In this document: positions 14,536-22,020 of the stretch, one piece after another
How the letters are laid out: every line of letters starts with the position of its first letter
Position numbering within the stretch: position 1 is the first letter of the stretch
Source of the DNA: Streptomyces sp. NRRL S-31
GTDB taxonomy: Bacteria; Actinomycetota; Actinomycetes; Streptomycetales; Streptomycetaceae
Assembly (NCBI RefSeq): GCF_000718775.1
Contig: NZ_JOCB01000087.1
Location: 1-38,309, forward strand
Direction: 5' to 3'
DNA length: 38,309 nt
Translations under genes and position numbers: made by a program
Notes under the pieces: model-generated
Databases searched by the model: none
What the model was told of the DNA's origin: nothing
Seen by the model: only the letters and a program-made list of their open reading frames with translations

Positions 14536-17060
14536 TGATGACCGCGACGGCGGACGGAACGGCTGGTCAGGGGGCAGGGTCGATGAACAGCGACGGGACG
14601 CGCGACACCCGCGGCACACACGCGCAACCTGTACCGCGCCCGACGGCGCCGGCGGACGGGCCGGCGGCCCCCCAGGCCGGGCCGCCGGCTTACGGCGCCG
14701 CCCCGTACGACGACCCCGGCCTGCCGCCGCGGCCGACGCGGGCGCCCGACACACCGCCGGCGACCGGCCGGCCCGAGTACGCCGCGCCCGCTCCGCCTCC
14801 CCGCTCACCCGTCGCGGACTGGTTCGACGAACCGCGCCCCGCGGTCGAGCCCGGTATCTGGCGCTACGGCTACCGCCTGCCCAAGGCCGCGCGCCAGGAA
14901 CAGCGCCTGGCCCCCGTCACCATCGTCGGCTTCTTCGTACCGCTCGCGGCGGGGCTCTTCGTGTGGTCGCTGTGGCGGCATGGCAGCGTCCCCTACCAGT
15001 GGACCGTCCTCCGGCTCCTCACCCCGGAGGACTGGTGGTGGGCCGGGACCACGTCACCGAAGGGGTACCAGGGCGCGGAGGCCGTCACGGTCGCCGACGG
15101 CGTGGTCTTCGGGCTCCTCCTCTTCGCCATGGCGCGCCTGGGCAGCTGGTCCGACATCGTCCGGCACGTCGTCGCCCGCCGTCCGCAGCCGTCTCGCGCC
15201 CTGATCGCAGCCCTGGGCGCGCTCATCGCGCTGGCCTTCGTCTTCCCGAGCGCCTTCGGCGTCGGCTGGGACCCCCTGCCCGTCCAGGATCCGCTGTTCT
15301 CCCTCGTCGTCCTGCTCACCGGCGACTACCAGGTGTTCGCGTCGGTTCCGCTCACGGACGGGCTGTACGCGCTCATCACCCTGCTGGTGCTGTGGCCGTT
15401 CGCCCGGATCGGCGGCTGGTGGTCCCTCGCCAAGGAGGCGATCGCCGCACGCAACCGCGCGAAGGCCGGCCACGACACCGAGCCGCCCGTGCGGCGCCTG
15501 CCGTCGCACTGGCCGGAACTGAGGGAAGCCGGTCAGCACCAGGCCGCCGACGTGCTCACCACCGAACTGCACGTCGGCCGGATGAACGACGTGGACTGCG
15601 CGAGGGTCGGCCACATGTGGCACGCGGCCCGGTCCCACGCGCGGCTCTCCTCCTTCTCCGAGACGGTGCTCCGTGACGGCGCGGCCGCCTGGACCCATCC
15701 GTCCGGCGACCGCGACCTCGCGGGCCGGTCCGCCCGGCACGACCTGCTGACCAGGCAGGTGCGCATCGGGCGGTGGGCGGCCGGAGACCGGACCCCGCCC
15801 GCCTACGGCGAAGCCGGGGCCGCGCTCGGCCCCGACGCCCTCGGCACCTCACTGCTGGCCGTGGGACCCTCCGGTTCCGGCAAGACACGTCATCTGATCC
15901 GGCCCGTCGTCGAGTCGCTCGGCCTCCAGGCCCTCGCCGGACAGTGCGCGGTCGTCGCCGTGTGCGCGGCCGGCACCCCGCTCGGCCCAGACTCCGCCTA
16001 CGACGTCGTCGTACGCCTCGGAGACCCGGCATCCGCGCACGACCTGGACCCGTACGCGGAGTCCCAGGACCCGGACGAGGCGGCGGCCTTCCTGGCCGAG
16101 GGGCTGGCCGGTGACCTGGACGCGGTCAGCGGCCAGCGTGCCGCCACCGCTCTGGCCCAGCTCCTCGGCCCCTACCGGGCGGCGCACGGGCGCTTCCCGA
16201 CGCTGCCCCGGCTCCGGGAGCTGCTGGAAGGCGAGCCCTCCGCCCTGGCCGCCCTGCGGACGGCGCTCGCCGGGGACGAGCACGCCACGATGCGCCGCGA
16301 GCTCGACGCCCGGGCCCGGCAGACGGGCAGCGCCGGCGATCCCGGTCCGGTCCTGGCCGACCGCCTGGCCGTGCTGGACCGGCCCGCGTTCGCCGGATTC
16401 TTCGGCGCGGACCAGGCGGAGGCCCGGCCGTTCTCGCTGCGCGCCGTCGCCCAGCATCCGCTGCGGGTCAGGATCGACCTGCCCGAACGCGGACACGACG
16501 AGGCGTCCCGGCTCCTCACCCGGCTGCTGCTGGCCCAGTTCGCAGCCGTGGCGACGGCGGGTGAACGGTCCCACTTCGCCTGTCTGGTCCTGGACGACGC
16601 CACCGGTGCCGTGACGGCCGACTCGGTCCGGCGCATCCAGCGCCTGCGCTCCCGCGACGCGGGGGTGGTGCTCGCCCTGCGGACCGTCGGCGACGTCCCC
16701 GAGGCGCTGCACGGCCCGCTGTACGCGGCCGTGGGCTGCCGCATGGCCTTCTCCGGAGTCACCACCTGGGACGGCGGCCGGTTCGCGGACTCCTGGGGAA
16801 CCGAGTGGGTCGAGGCGCGTGACGTGGCCCGGCACACCGTCTTCGCCGACCAGCCCATGACCCGGGCGATCCACGCCCTGCGCAAGCTGGTGACGGGGAA
16901 GGCGGTGACGACGGAAGCCGTCACCGTCCGTCAGGTGGAGCGGGAGCGGTGGTCGGCGTCCGAGTTGGCTCATGGAGTGCCGCCGGGGCACGCAGTGTTG
17001 TCGTTGACCACCGTGCGGGGCGAGCACGCGCCGCCGTTGCTGGTGGATCTGCGGGGGTGA
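14535..17060 (+). CDS. Membrane-anchored P-loop ATPase resembling VirD4/TraG coupling proteins
   Basis: 841 residues. A Pro-rich disordered N-terminus (1-100) leads to a conserved-looking WFDEPRPAVEPGIWRYGYRLP segment and about four hydrophobic helices (near 127-147, 178-195, 222-242 and 275-292). A soluble domain follows, with Walker A GPSGSGKT at 444-451 preceded by LGTSLLAVG, and Walker B CLVLDD at 683-688. The layout (N-terminal membrane helices, then a HerA/FtsK-like ATPase fold with an all-alpha insertion at about 520-620) is that of type IV coupling proteins, and Streptomyces homologues are usually called just ATP/GTP-binding protein. No relaxase, conjugation or secretion genes are nearby, so the cargo is unknown. 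A second ATG at 14538 is equally possible as start. The PucR-type gene follows after 109 bases. Confidence 0.75.
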   Translation: MMTATADGTAGQGAGSMNSDGTRDTRGTHAQPVPRPTAPADGPAAPQAGPPAYGAAPYDDPGLPPRPTRAPDTPPATGRPEYAAPAPPPRSPVADWFDEPRPAVEPGIWRYGYRLPKAARQEQRLAPVTIVGFFVPLAAGLFVWSLWRHGSVPYQWTVLRLLTPEDWWWAGTTSPKGYQGAEAVTVADGVVFGLLLFAMARLGSWSDIVRHVVARRPQPSRALIAALGALIALAFVFPSAFGVGWDPLPVQDPLFSLVVLLTGDYQVFASVPLTDGLYALITLLVLWPFARIGGWWSLAKEAIAARNRAKAGHDTEPPVRRLPSHWPELREAGQHQAADVLTTELHVGRMNDVDCARVGHMWHAARSHARLSSFSETVLRDGAAAWTHPSGDRDLAGRSARHDLLTRQVRIGRWAAGDRTPPAYGEAGAALGPDALGTSLLAVGPSGSGKTRHLIRPVVESLGLQALAGQCAVVAVCAAGTPLGPDSAYDVVVRLGDPASAHDLDPYAESQDPDEAAAFLAEGLAGDLDAVSGQRAATALAQLLGPYRAAHGRFPTLPRLRELLEGEPSALAALRTALAGDEHATMRRELDARARQTGSAGDPGPVLADRLAVLDRPAFAGFFGADQAEARPFSLRAVAQHPLRVRIDLPERGHDEASRLLTRLLLAQFAAVATAGERSHFACLVLDDATGAVTADSVRRIQRLRSRDAGVVLALRTVGDVPEALHGPLYAAVGCRMAFSGVTTWDGGRFADSWGTEWVEARDVARHTVFADQPMTRAIHALRKLVTGKAVTTEAVTVRQVERERWSASELAHGVPPGHAVLSLTTVRGEHAPPLLVDLRG

Positions 17061-17169
17061 GCCGAGGACCGGCACGGGGTCGTACGGTGAGGCAGAATCG
17101 GTTCGGGCCGTTCATACACGGCGGCCAAAAGATCTCCGTGATCGCCGCATCCCTCACCGTGAAGGCCCC

Positions 17170-18759
17170 ATGCCCCCGACTCTCGCCTCGCTCGTCAACC
17201 ACTCCGCGCTCAAGCTGACCGTGCGCGCGGGCGGGGACCGCCTCGACGTGCCCGTCCGCTGGGCGCACGTCAGCGAGCTGGCCGACCCCGTGCCCTACAT
17301 GGAGGGCGGCGAGCTGCTGCTGATCACCGCGCTCAAGCTGGACGCGGAGGACCGGGAGGCGATGCGGCGGTACGTGCGCCGGCTGGCCGGTGCCGGTGTC
17401 GTCGGGCTCGGCTTCGCCGTCGGGGTCAACTACGACCGGATACCCGAGCCCCTCGTCGACGCCTGCGCCGAGGAGGGGCTGCCGTTGCTGGAGGTGCCCC
17501 GCCGCACCCCCTTCCTCGCCATCAGCAAGGCCGTCTCCGCGGCCATCGCCGCCGACCAGTACCGCGCCGTCACGGCCGGCTTCGCCGCCCAGCGCGAGCT
17601 GACCCGGCAGGCCCTGACCGCCGGCCCCGAAGGCGTCCTCGGCGCGCTCGCCGCCCAGGTCGACGGCTGGGCCGCGCTGTACGACGCCTCGGGCCGCGTC
17701 GTCGCCGCCGCGCCCGAGTGGGCCGGCCGCCGCGCCGCCCGGCTCACCGCCGAGGTGGAACGGCTGCGGGAACGGCCCGCCCCCGCCTCCTCCGTGGTCG
17801 GCGGCCCCGAGCACGAGGACCGGGTCGAACTGCACTCCCTGGGCACCGGCCGGCGCCCGCGCGCCGCGCTCGCCGTGGGCACGGCCGCCGCGCCCGGCAC
17901 CGCCGAGCGATACGCCGTCCACTCCGCCATCGCCCTGCTCACCCTCACCACCGAGCGCTCCCGCTCCCTGCACGCGGCCGAGCAGCGCGTCGGCACGGCG
18001 GTGCTGCGCATGCTCCTCGCCGGGGAACCGGACCACGCCCGGGCCGTCGCCGGGGACCTGTACGGCGGGCTGCTGGACGCGCCGTTCCGGGTGATCGTCG
18101 CCGAATCCGCGTCCGGCACCGCGGGCGAGCCCCTGCACGAACTCGCCGAGACCGTGGAGTCCGCCGCCGCGCGTTCCGGCGAGGCCGTGCTGGCCGTGCC
18201 CGAGGGGGAGCGGCTGGTCGTGCTCGCCGCCGACGGGGGCGCGGCGGTGGCCGCGTGCACCGCGTACGCCACGGCGCGGGAGGCCGAGCGGACGCTGCCC
18301 GAACCCGGGCGCGCCCCCGCGCGCCCGGACGAGGAGGAACTGCTCGTCGGGCTCTCGGCGCCCGCCGGGCCGACCGCGGCGGCCGCGGCGTACAAACAGG
18401 CCGAGCAGGCGCTGTCGGTGGCCCGGCGGCGCGGGCGGGTCCTCGTCGAACACGAGCGGCTGGCCGCCGGGTCCGTCCTGCCGCTGCTCGCCGACGACGC
18501 GGTGAAGGCGTTCGCGGACGGGCTGCTGCGCGCGCTGCGCGAGCACGACGCGACCGGCCGGGGGGACCTCGTCGCCTCGCTGCGGGCGTGGCTGTCACGG
18601 CACGGGCAGTGGGACGCCGCCGCGGCCGACCTCGGCGTCCACCGGCACACCCTGCGGTACCGGATGCGCCGGGTGGAGGAGATCCTGGGCCGGAGCCTGG
18701 ACGATCCGGACGTACGGATGGAGCTGTGGCTCGCACTCAAGGCGACGTCGACCGAGTGA
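17170..18759 (+). CDS. PucR-family transcriptional regulator
   Basis: 529 residues. The N-terminal PucR sensor domain (about 1-125) shows the family's VRWAHVSELADPVPYMEGGELLLITALKL. A central GGDEF-like/CdaR region (about 270-410) follows, and a C-terminal PucR helix-turn-helix, LRAWLSRHGQWDAAAADLGVHRHTLRYRMRRVEEILG. Relatives respond to purine, polyamine, proline or GABA-type nitrogen compounds and usually control neighbouring catabolic genes. It lies between gabT and a second aldehyde dehydrogenase, and PucR-type regulators of polyamine use have been described in Streptomyces, so a role in polyamine/GABA control is likely but inferred. ATG 17170 has GAAGG five bases upstream. Confidence 0.9.
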   Translation: MPPTLASLVNHSALKLTVRAGGDRLDVPVRWAHVSELADPVPYMEGGELLLITALKLDAEDREAMRRYVRRLAGAGVVGLGFAVGVNYDRIPEPLVDACAEEGLPLLEVPRRTPFLAISKAVSAAIAADQYRAVTAGFAAQRELTRQALTAGPEGVLGALAAQVDGWAALYDASGRVVAAAPEWAGRRAARLTAEVERLRERPAPASSVVGGPEHEDRVELHSLGTGRRPRAALAVGTAAAPGTAERYAVHSAIALLTLTTERSRSLHAAEQRVGTAVLRMLLAGEPDHARAVAGDLYGGLLDAPFRVIVAESASGTAGEPLHELAETVESAAARSGEAVLAVPEGERLVVLAADGGAAVAACTAYATAREAERTLPEPGRAPARPDEEELLVGLSAPAGPTAAAAAYKQAEQALSVARRRGRVLVEHERLAAGSVLPLLADDAVKAFADGLLRALREHDATGRGDLVASLRAWLSRHGQWDAAAADLGVHRHTLRYRMRRVEEILGRSLDDPDVRMELWLALKATSTE

Positions 18760-18934
18760 GCGGGTCCCGAGGGGCCCCGGCCCCCGTCCGCGGGCCCTCG
18801 GCCCACCCCGCCAAAGCGTAGTGCCCACCGCGCCGACTGCTACGACTCGGACAAACGACCTCCGGACACCGCCGCCCTACCGTGGAGCACGCAAGCCAAG
18901 CACACCCCCAACGCGGAAGGGCCGGGACTCGTTC

Positions 18935-20380
18935 ATGACTTCCACCCATGCCTTCTGGCTCGCCGGCCGCCAGGCCACCGGCGAGGACAGCTTCGACGTC
19001 TCCTCGCCGTGGGACGGCCGGCTCGTCGCCAAGGTCAGCGTCCCGACCGACGCCCAGGTCGAGGAGGCCGTGGCCGCCGCGTACGCCGTGCGGGACGAGT
19101 TCGCCGCCGCCCCGGCGCACGTGCGCGCCGCCGCCCTGGACCACGTGAGCAAGCGGCTGGCCGAGCGCACCGAGGAGATCGCCCAGCTGATCTCCGCCGA
19201 GAACGGCAAGCCGGTCAAGTGGGCCCGCGGGGAAGTCGGCCGCGCCGTCTCCGTGTTCCGGTTCGCCGCCGAGGAGGCCCGCCGGTTCAACGGCGGCGAG
19301 GCCCAGCGGCTGGACACCGACGGCGGCGGCCAGGGCCGACTGGCGCTGACCCGGCGCTTCCCGAAGGGCGTCGTGCTCGGCATCGCGCCGTTCAACTTCC
19401 CGCTGAACCTGTGCGCCCACAAGGTCGCCCCGGCGATCGCCGCCGGCGTGCCGATCATCCTGAAGCCGGCCCCGGCCACCCCGCTGTCCGGCCTGATCCT
19501 CGGTGACCTGCTCGCCGAGACCGACCTGCCGGCCGGGTCCTGGTCGATCCTTCCGGTCACCAACGACAAGATGCCCGCCCTGGTCCAGGACGAGCGGCTG
19601 CCGGTCATCTCCTTCACCGGTTCGGAGAAGGTCGGCTACGCGATCATGGACTCGGTGCCGCGCAAGCACTGCACGCTGGAGCTGGGCGGCAACGGTGCCG
19701 CGGTCGTCCTCGGCGACTACGCCTCCGACGCCGACCTGGACTGGGCCGCGACCCGCATCGCGACCTTCTCCAACTACCAGGGCGGCCAGTCCTGCATCTC
19801 CGTACAGCGGGTGATCGTCGACGCGTCGGTGTACGACCGGCTGCTGCCGCGCGTCGTCGCCGCCGTCGAGGCCCAGGTCACCGGTGACCCGTCGGACGCC
19901 ACGACGGACGTCGGCCCGCTGGTCAGCGAGGACGCCGCCAAGCGCGTCGAGGCGTGGGTGGACGAGGCGGTCGGGGCCGGTGCCCGGCTGCTGGCCGGCG
20001 GCAAGCGCGACGGCGCCTCCTACGCGCCGACCGTCCTCACCGACGTACCGGCGGACGCGACGCTCGCCCGCGAAGAGGTCTTCGGTCCGGTCCTGACCGT
20101 GCAGAAGGTGAACGGCGAGGCCGAGGCGTTCGCCGCGGTCAACGACTCCAAGTACGGCCTCCAGGCCGGCGTGTTCACCCACGACCTCCAGGTCGCCTTC
20201 CGTGCCCACCGCGCCCTGGAGGTCGGCGGTGTGGTGATCGGCGACGTCCCGTCCTACCGCGCCGACCAGATGCCGTACGGCGGCGTCAAGCAGTCCGGCG
20301 TGGGCCGCGAGGGCGTGCGGTTCGCGATGGAGGACTACACCTACGAGCGCGTGCTGGTTCTCACCGGTCTCGCGCTCTGA
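18935..20380 (+). CDS. Aldehyde dehydrogenase, possible succinic semialdehyde dehydrogenase
   Basis: 481 residues, complete ALDH-superfamily enzyme. IAPFNFPLNLCAHK is the oxyanion region and KPAPATPLSG the cofactor contact. Glu249 in LELGGNG is the general base and Cys287 in GGQSCIS the nucleophile; the 38-residue spacing is a little longer than the 34 in the other ALDH of this window. EEVFGPVL and MPYGGVKQSGVGREG close the active site. Its place beside the PucR gene and close to gabT suggests oxidation of succinic semialdehyde. However, the FNFPLN and SYRADQMPYGG variants also occur in lactaldehyde- and phosphonoacetaldehyde-type enzymes, so the substrate is uncertain. The ribosome binding site before ATG 18935 is weak. 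An 18-bp terminator follows 22 bases after the stop. Confidence 0.85.
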   Translation: MTSTHAFWLAGRQATGEDSFDVSSPWDGRLVAKVSVPTDAQVEEAVAAAYAVRDEFAAAPAHVRAAALDHVSKRLAERTEEIAQLISAENGKPVKWARGEVGRAVSVFRFAAEEARRFNGGEAQRLDTDGGGQGRLALTRRFPKGVVLGIAPFNFPLNLCAHKVAPAIAAGVPIILKPAPATPLSGLILGDLLAETDLPAGSWSILPVTNDKMPALVQDERLPVISFTGSEKVGYAIMDSVPRKHCTLELGGNGAAVVLGDYASDADLDWAATRIATFSNYQGGQSCISVQRVIVDASVYDRLLPRVVAAVEAQVTGDPSDATTDVGPLVSEDAAKRVEAWVDEAVGAGARLLAGGKRDGASYAPTVLTDVPADATLAREEVFGPVLTVQKVNGEAEAFAAVNDSKYGLQAGVFTHDLQVAFRAHRALEVGGVVIGDVPSYRADQMPYGGVKQSGVGREGVRFAMEDYTYERVLVLTGLAL

Positions 20381-20401
20381 CCTGCCACGGACAGGTCGGA
20401 A

Positions 20402-20446
20402 ACGGAACGGCCGCAGCCCACTGTGCGGGGGCTGCGGCCGTTCCGT
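20402..20446 (+). terminator. Strong terminator with perfect 18-bp stem
   Basis: ACGGAACGGCCGCAGCCC (20402-20419) is perfectly complementary to GGGCTGCGGCCGTTCCGT (20429-20446), with a 9-base loop. It begins 22 bases after the aldehyde dehydrogenase stop and should end transcription for both that gene and the convergent LacI-type gene. Confidence 0.9.
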
Positions 20447-20556
20447 CGTCCCGGGGCGGACACGCGGCGCGCGCCGGCTTCGCGACGGGTCCGGTCACGG
20501 GCCGCACCCGGCACCGAACGGCCCGGCCCCGGAGGCACGGGTGCGGCCGGCGGCCG

Positions 20557-21570
20557 TCAGGACGCGGCCGGCGCCGGTCCCGAACTCGACCGTACCGTCA
20601 GCTCCGGCGGGAGCAGCACGACCTCGTCGCCGCCGTGCCCGTCCAGCTTGGCCGCCAGCCGCTCCACGGCGCGCCGGCCCATCTCCTGGGCGGGGATGGC
20701 GACCGAGGTCAGCCGCACCGAGGTCTGGACGGCGACCTGTTCCGGGCAGACCGCGACCACGGACACGTCCTCGGGCACGGCCCGGCCCTGCCGGCGCAGC
20801 AGCGCGAGCAGCGGCTCCACCGCCGACTCGTTCTGCACCACGAACCCGGTCGTCGCGGGGCGCTCGTCGAAGATCCGGGCCAGGGTGAGGGCCATCGCGT
20901 CGTACCCGCCCTCGTACGGCCGGTGCAGCAGCCGCAGGCCCGACGCGCGGGCCCGGGAACGCAGTCCGTCGAGGGTGCGCTCGGCGAAACCGGTGTGCCG
21001 CTCGTAGACCGCCGGGGCCTCGCCGATGACGGCGATGTCCCGGTGGCCGAGCCCCGCCAGATGCTCCACGCACAGTGCGCCGGTCGCGCTCCAGTCCAGG
21101 TCCACGCAGGTCAGACCGGTGGTGTCGGCGGGCAGGCCGATCAGTACGGAGGGCCGGGCGGTCTCCCGCAGCAGCGGTAGCCGCTCGTCCGCCAGCTCGA
21201 CGTCCATGAGGATCATCCCGTCGGCCAGTCCGCTGCCGATGACCCGGCGCACCGCGTCCGGGCCCTCCTCGCCGGTGAGCAGCAGGACGTCGTAGCCGTG
21301 GGCCCGGGCGGTGGTGGTCACCGCGATGGCGATCTCCATCATCACCGGCACGTACAGGTCGGTGCGCAGCGGGATCATCAGCGCGATGATGTTCGACCGC
21401 TTGCCGGCCAGGGCGCGGGCTCCCGCGTTCGGGTGGTAGCCCAGTTCCCGGATGCTCCGCTCGACCCGCTGCCGGGTGCCGGCGGAGATGGACCGCTTGC
21501 CGCTGAGGACGTAGCTCACCGTGCTCGCCGAGACTCCGGCGTGCTGGGCGACCTCGGCGAGGGTGACCAT
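20557..21570 (-). CDS. LacI-family transcriptional regulator
   Basis: 337 residues. The N-terminal helix-turn-helix is VTLAEVAQHAGVSASTVSYVLSGKRSIS, followed by the hinge helix ELGYHPNAGARALA. The rest is a periplasmic-binding-protein-like sensor domain (IIALMIPLRTDLYVPVMMEI onward). ATG 21570 has GGAG five bases upstream; a start at 21618 would add 16 residues that precede the normal LacI N-terminus. Ligands of this family are usually sugars. No sugar transporter is adjacent, so targets are unknown apart from two GAAGCGnTTC-like sites in its own promoter region, which suggest autoregulation. Confidence 0.92.
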   Translation of the reverse strand: MVTLAEVAQHAGVSASTVSYVLSGKRSISAGTRQRVERSIRELGYHPNAGARALAGKRSNIIALMIPLRTDLYVPVMMEIAIAVTTTARAHGYDVLLLTGEEGPDAVRRVIGSGLADGMILMDVELADERLPLLRETARPSVLIGLPADTTGLTCVDLDWSATGALCVEHLAGLGHRDIAVIGEAPAVYERHTGFAERTLDGLRSRARASGLRLLHRPYEGGYDAMALTLARIFDERPATTGFVVQNESAVEPLLALLRRQGRAVPEDVSVVAVCPEQVAVQTSVRLTSVAIPAQEMGRRAVERLAAKLDGHGGDEVVLLPPELTVRSSSGPAPAAS

Positions 21571-21584
21571 CCGCTCTCCAAGCT

Positions 21585-21603
21585 GTGTGAAGCGATTCGA
21601 CAC
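21585..21603. promoter_or_regulatory. Operator-like site A of the LacI-type regulator
   Basis: The core GAAGCGATTC (21589-21598) is symmetric in 4 of 5 positions and is flanked by GTGT and ACAC (the outer symmetry is offset by a base). It lies 19 bases upstream of the lacI-type start, inside the presumed leader or promoter. The GAAnCGnTTC core is typical of LacI-family operators. Confidence 0.45.
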
Positions 21604-21686
21604 CACGCGCGCCGACAAGGTGGGTAAGGCTACGCAAAGATCCTATAACCCCGCGGCACGCGTGCGGGGGCCTTCAGGTCGGTGTT

Positions 21687-21696
21687 GAAGCGCTTC
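21687..21696. promoter_or_regulatory. Operator-like site B of the LacI-type regulator
   Basis: GAAGCGCTTC is a perfect 10-bp palindrome, TTGAAGCGCTTCGA with flanks. It shares GAAGCG and TTC with site A, about 98 bases away. Two related sites suggest cooperative or looping autoregulation. Confidence 0.5.
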
Positions 21697-21957
21697 GACG
21701 GCCTGTGGATACGGGAGCGCGGTCGCCTGGCCCCGGACACCCCGGCCCCGAGGCGCCGCGTGCGGCCCGGACGGCCGCGCGCGGCCACCCGTTCGGCGCA
21801 ACGGCGCCGGGCGGCGCCGGACCCGGCCGCGGGACGGGTGCCGGCACCGGGGCCGTCAGGGGCTCCGGACGCCCGGCACCGCCGCCCGCGCGGTCCCGGC
21901 GGGGTGGGCGGGACCGCGCGCGGGTGGTGAGGTCCGTCCGTTTCGGGTACCACCGAG

Positions 21958-21970
21958 CCAGTAGTACTGG
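21958..21970. promoter_or_regulatory. Palindrome upstream of the acyl-CoA dehydrogenase gene
   Basis: CCAGTA and TACTGG form a perfect inverted repeat around a single G, 50 bases before ATG 22021. It has the size and symmetry of a TetR/GntR-type operator. The binding protein is unknown. Confidence 0.45.
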
Positions 21971-22020
21971 TCGGTGACGAACGGTCCCGATCGTCCCTCC
22001 CAGCGGCGAGGTGAGCCCGC

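Larger units (their letters stand above)
21571..22020. other. Divergent intergenic region with several operator-like sites
   Basis: 450 bases between the LacI-type gene and the acyl-CoA dehydrogenase, with no credible gene. It carries two LacI-type half-palindromes (21589-21598 and 21687-21696), a TAGGAT -10-like hexamer on the minus strand (21640-21645), GC-rich filler, and a perfect palindrome at 21958-21970 close to the acyl-CoA dehydrogenase start. Confidence 0.6.
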
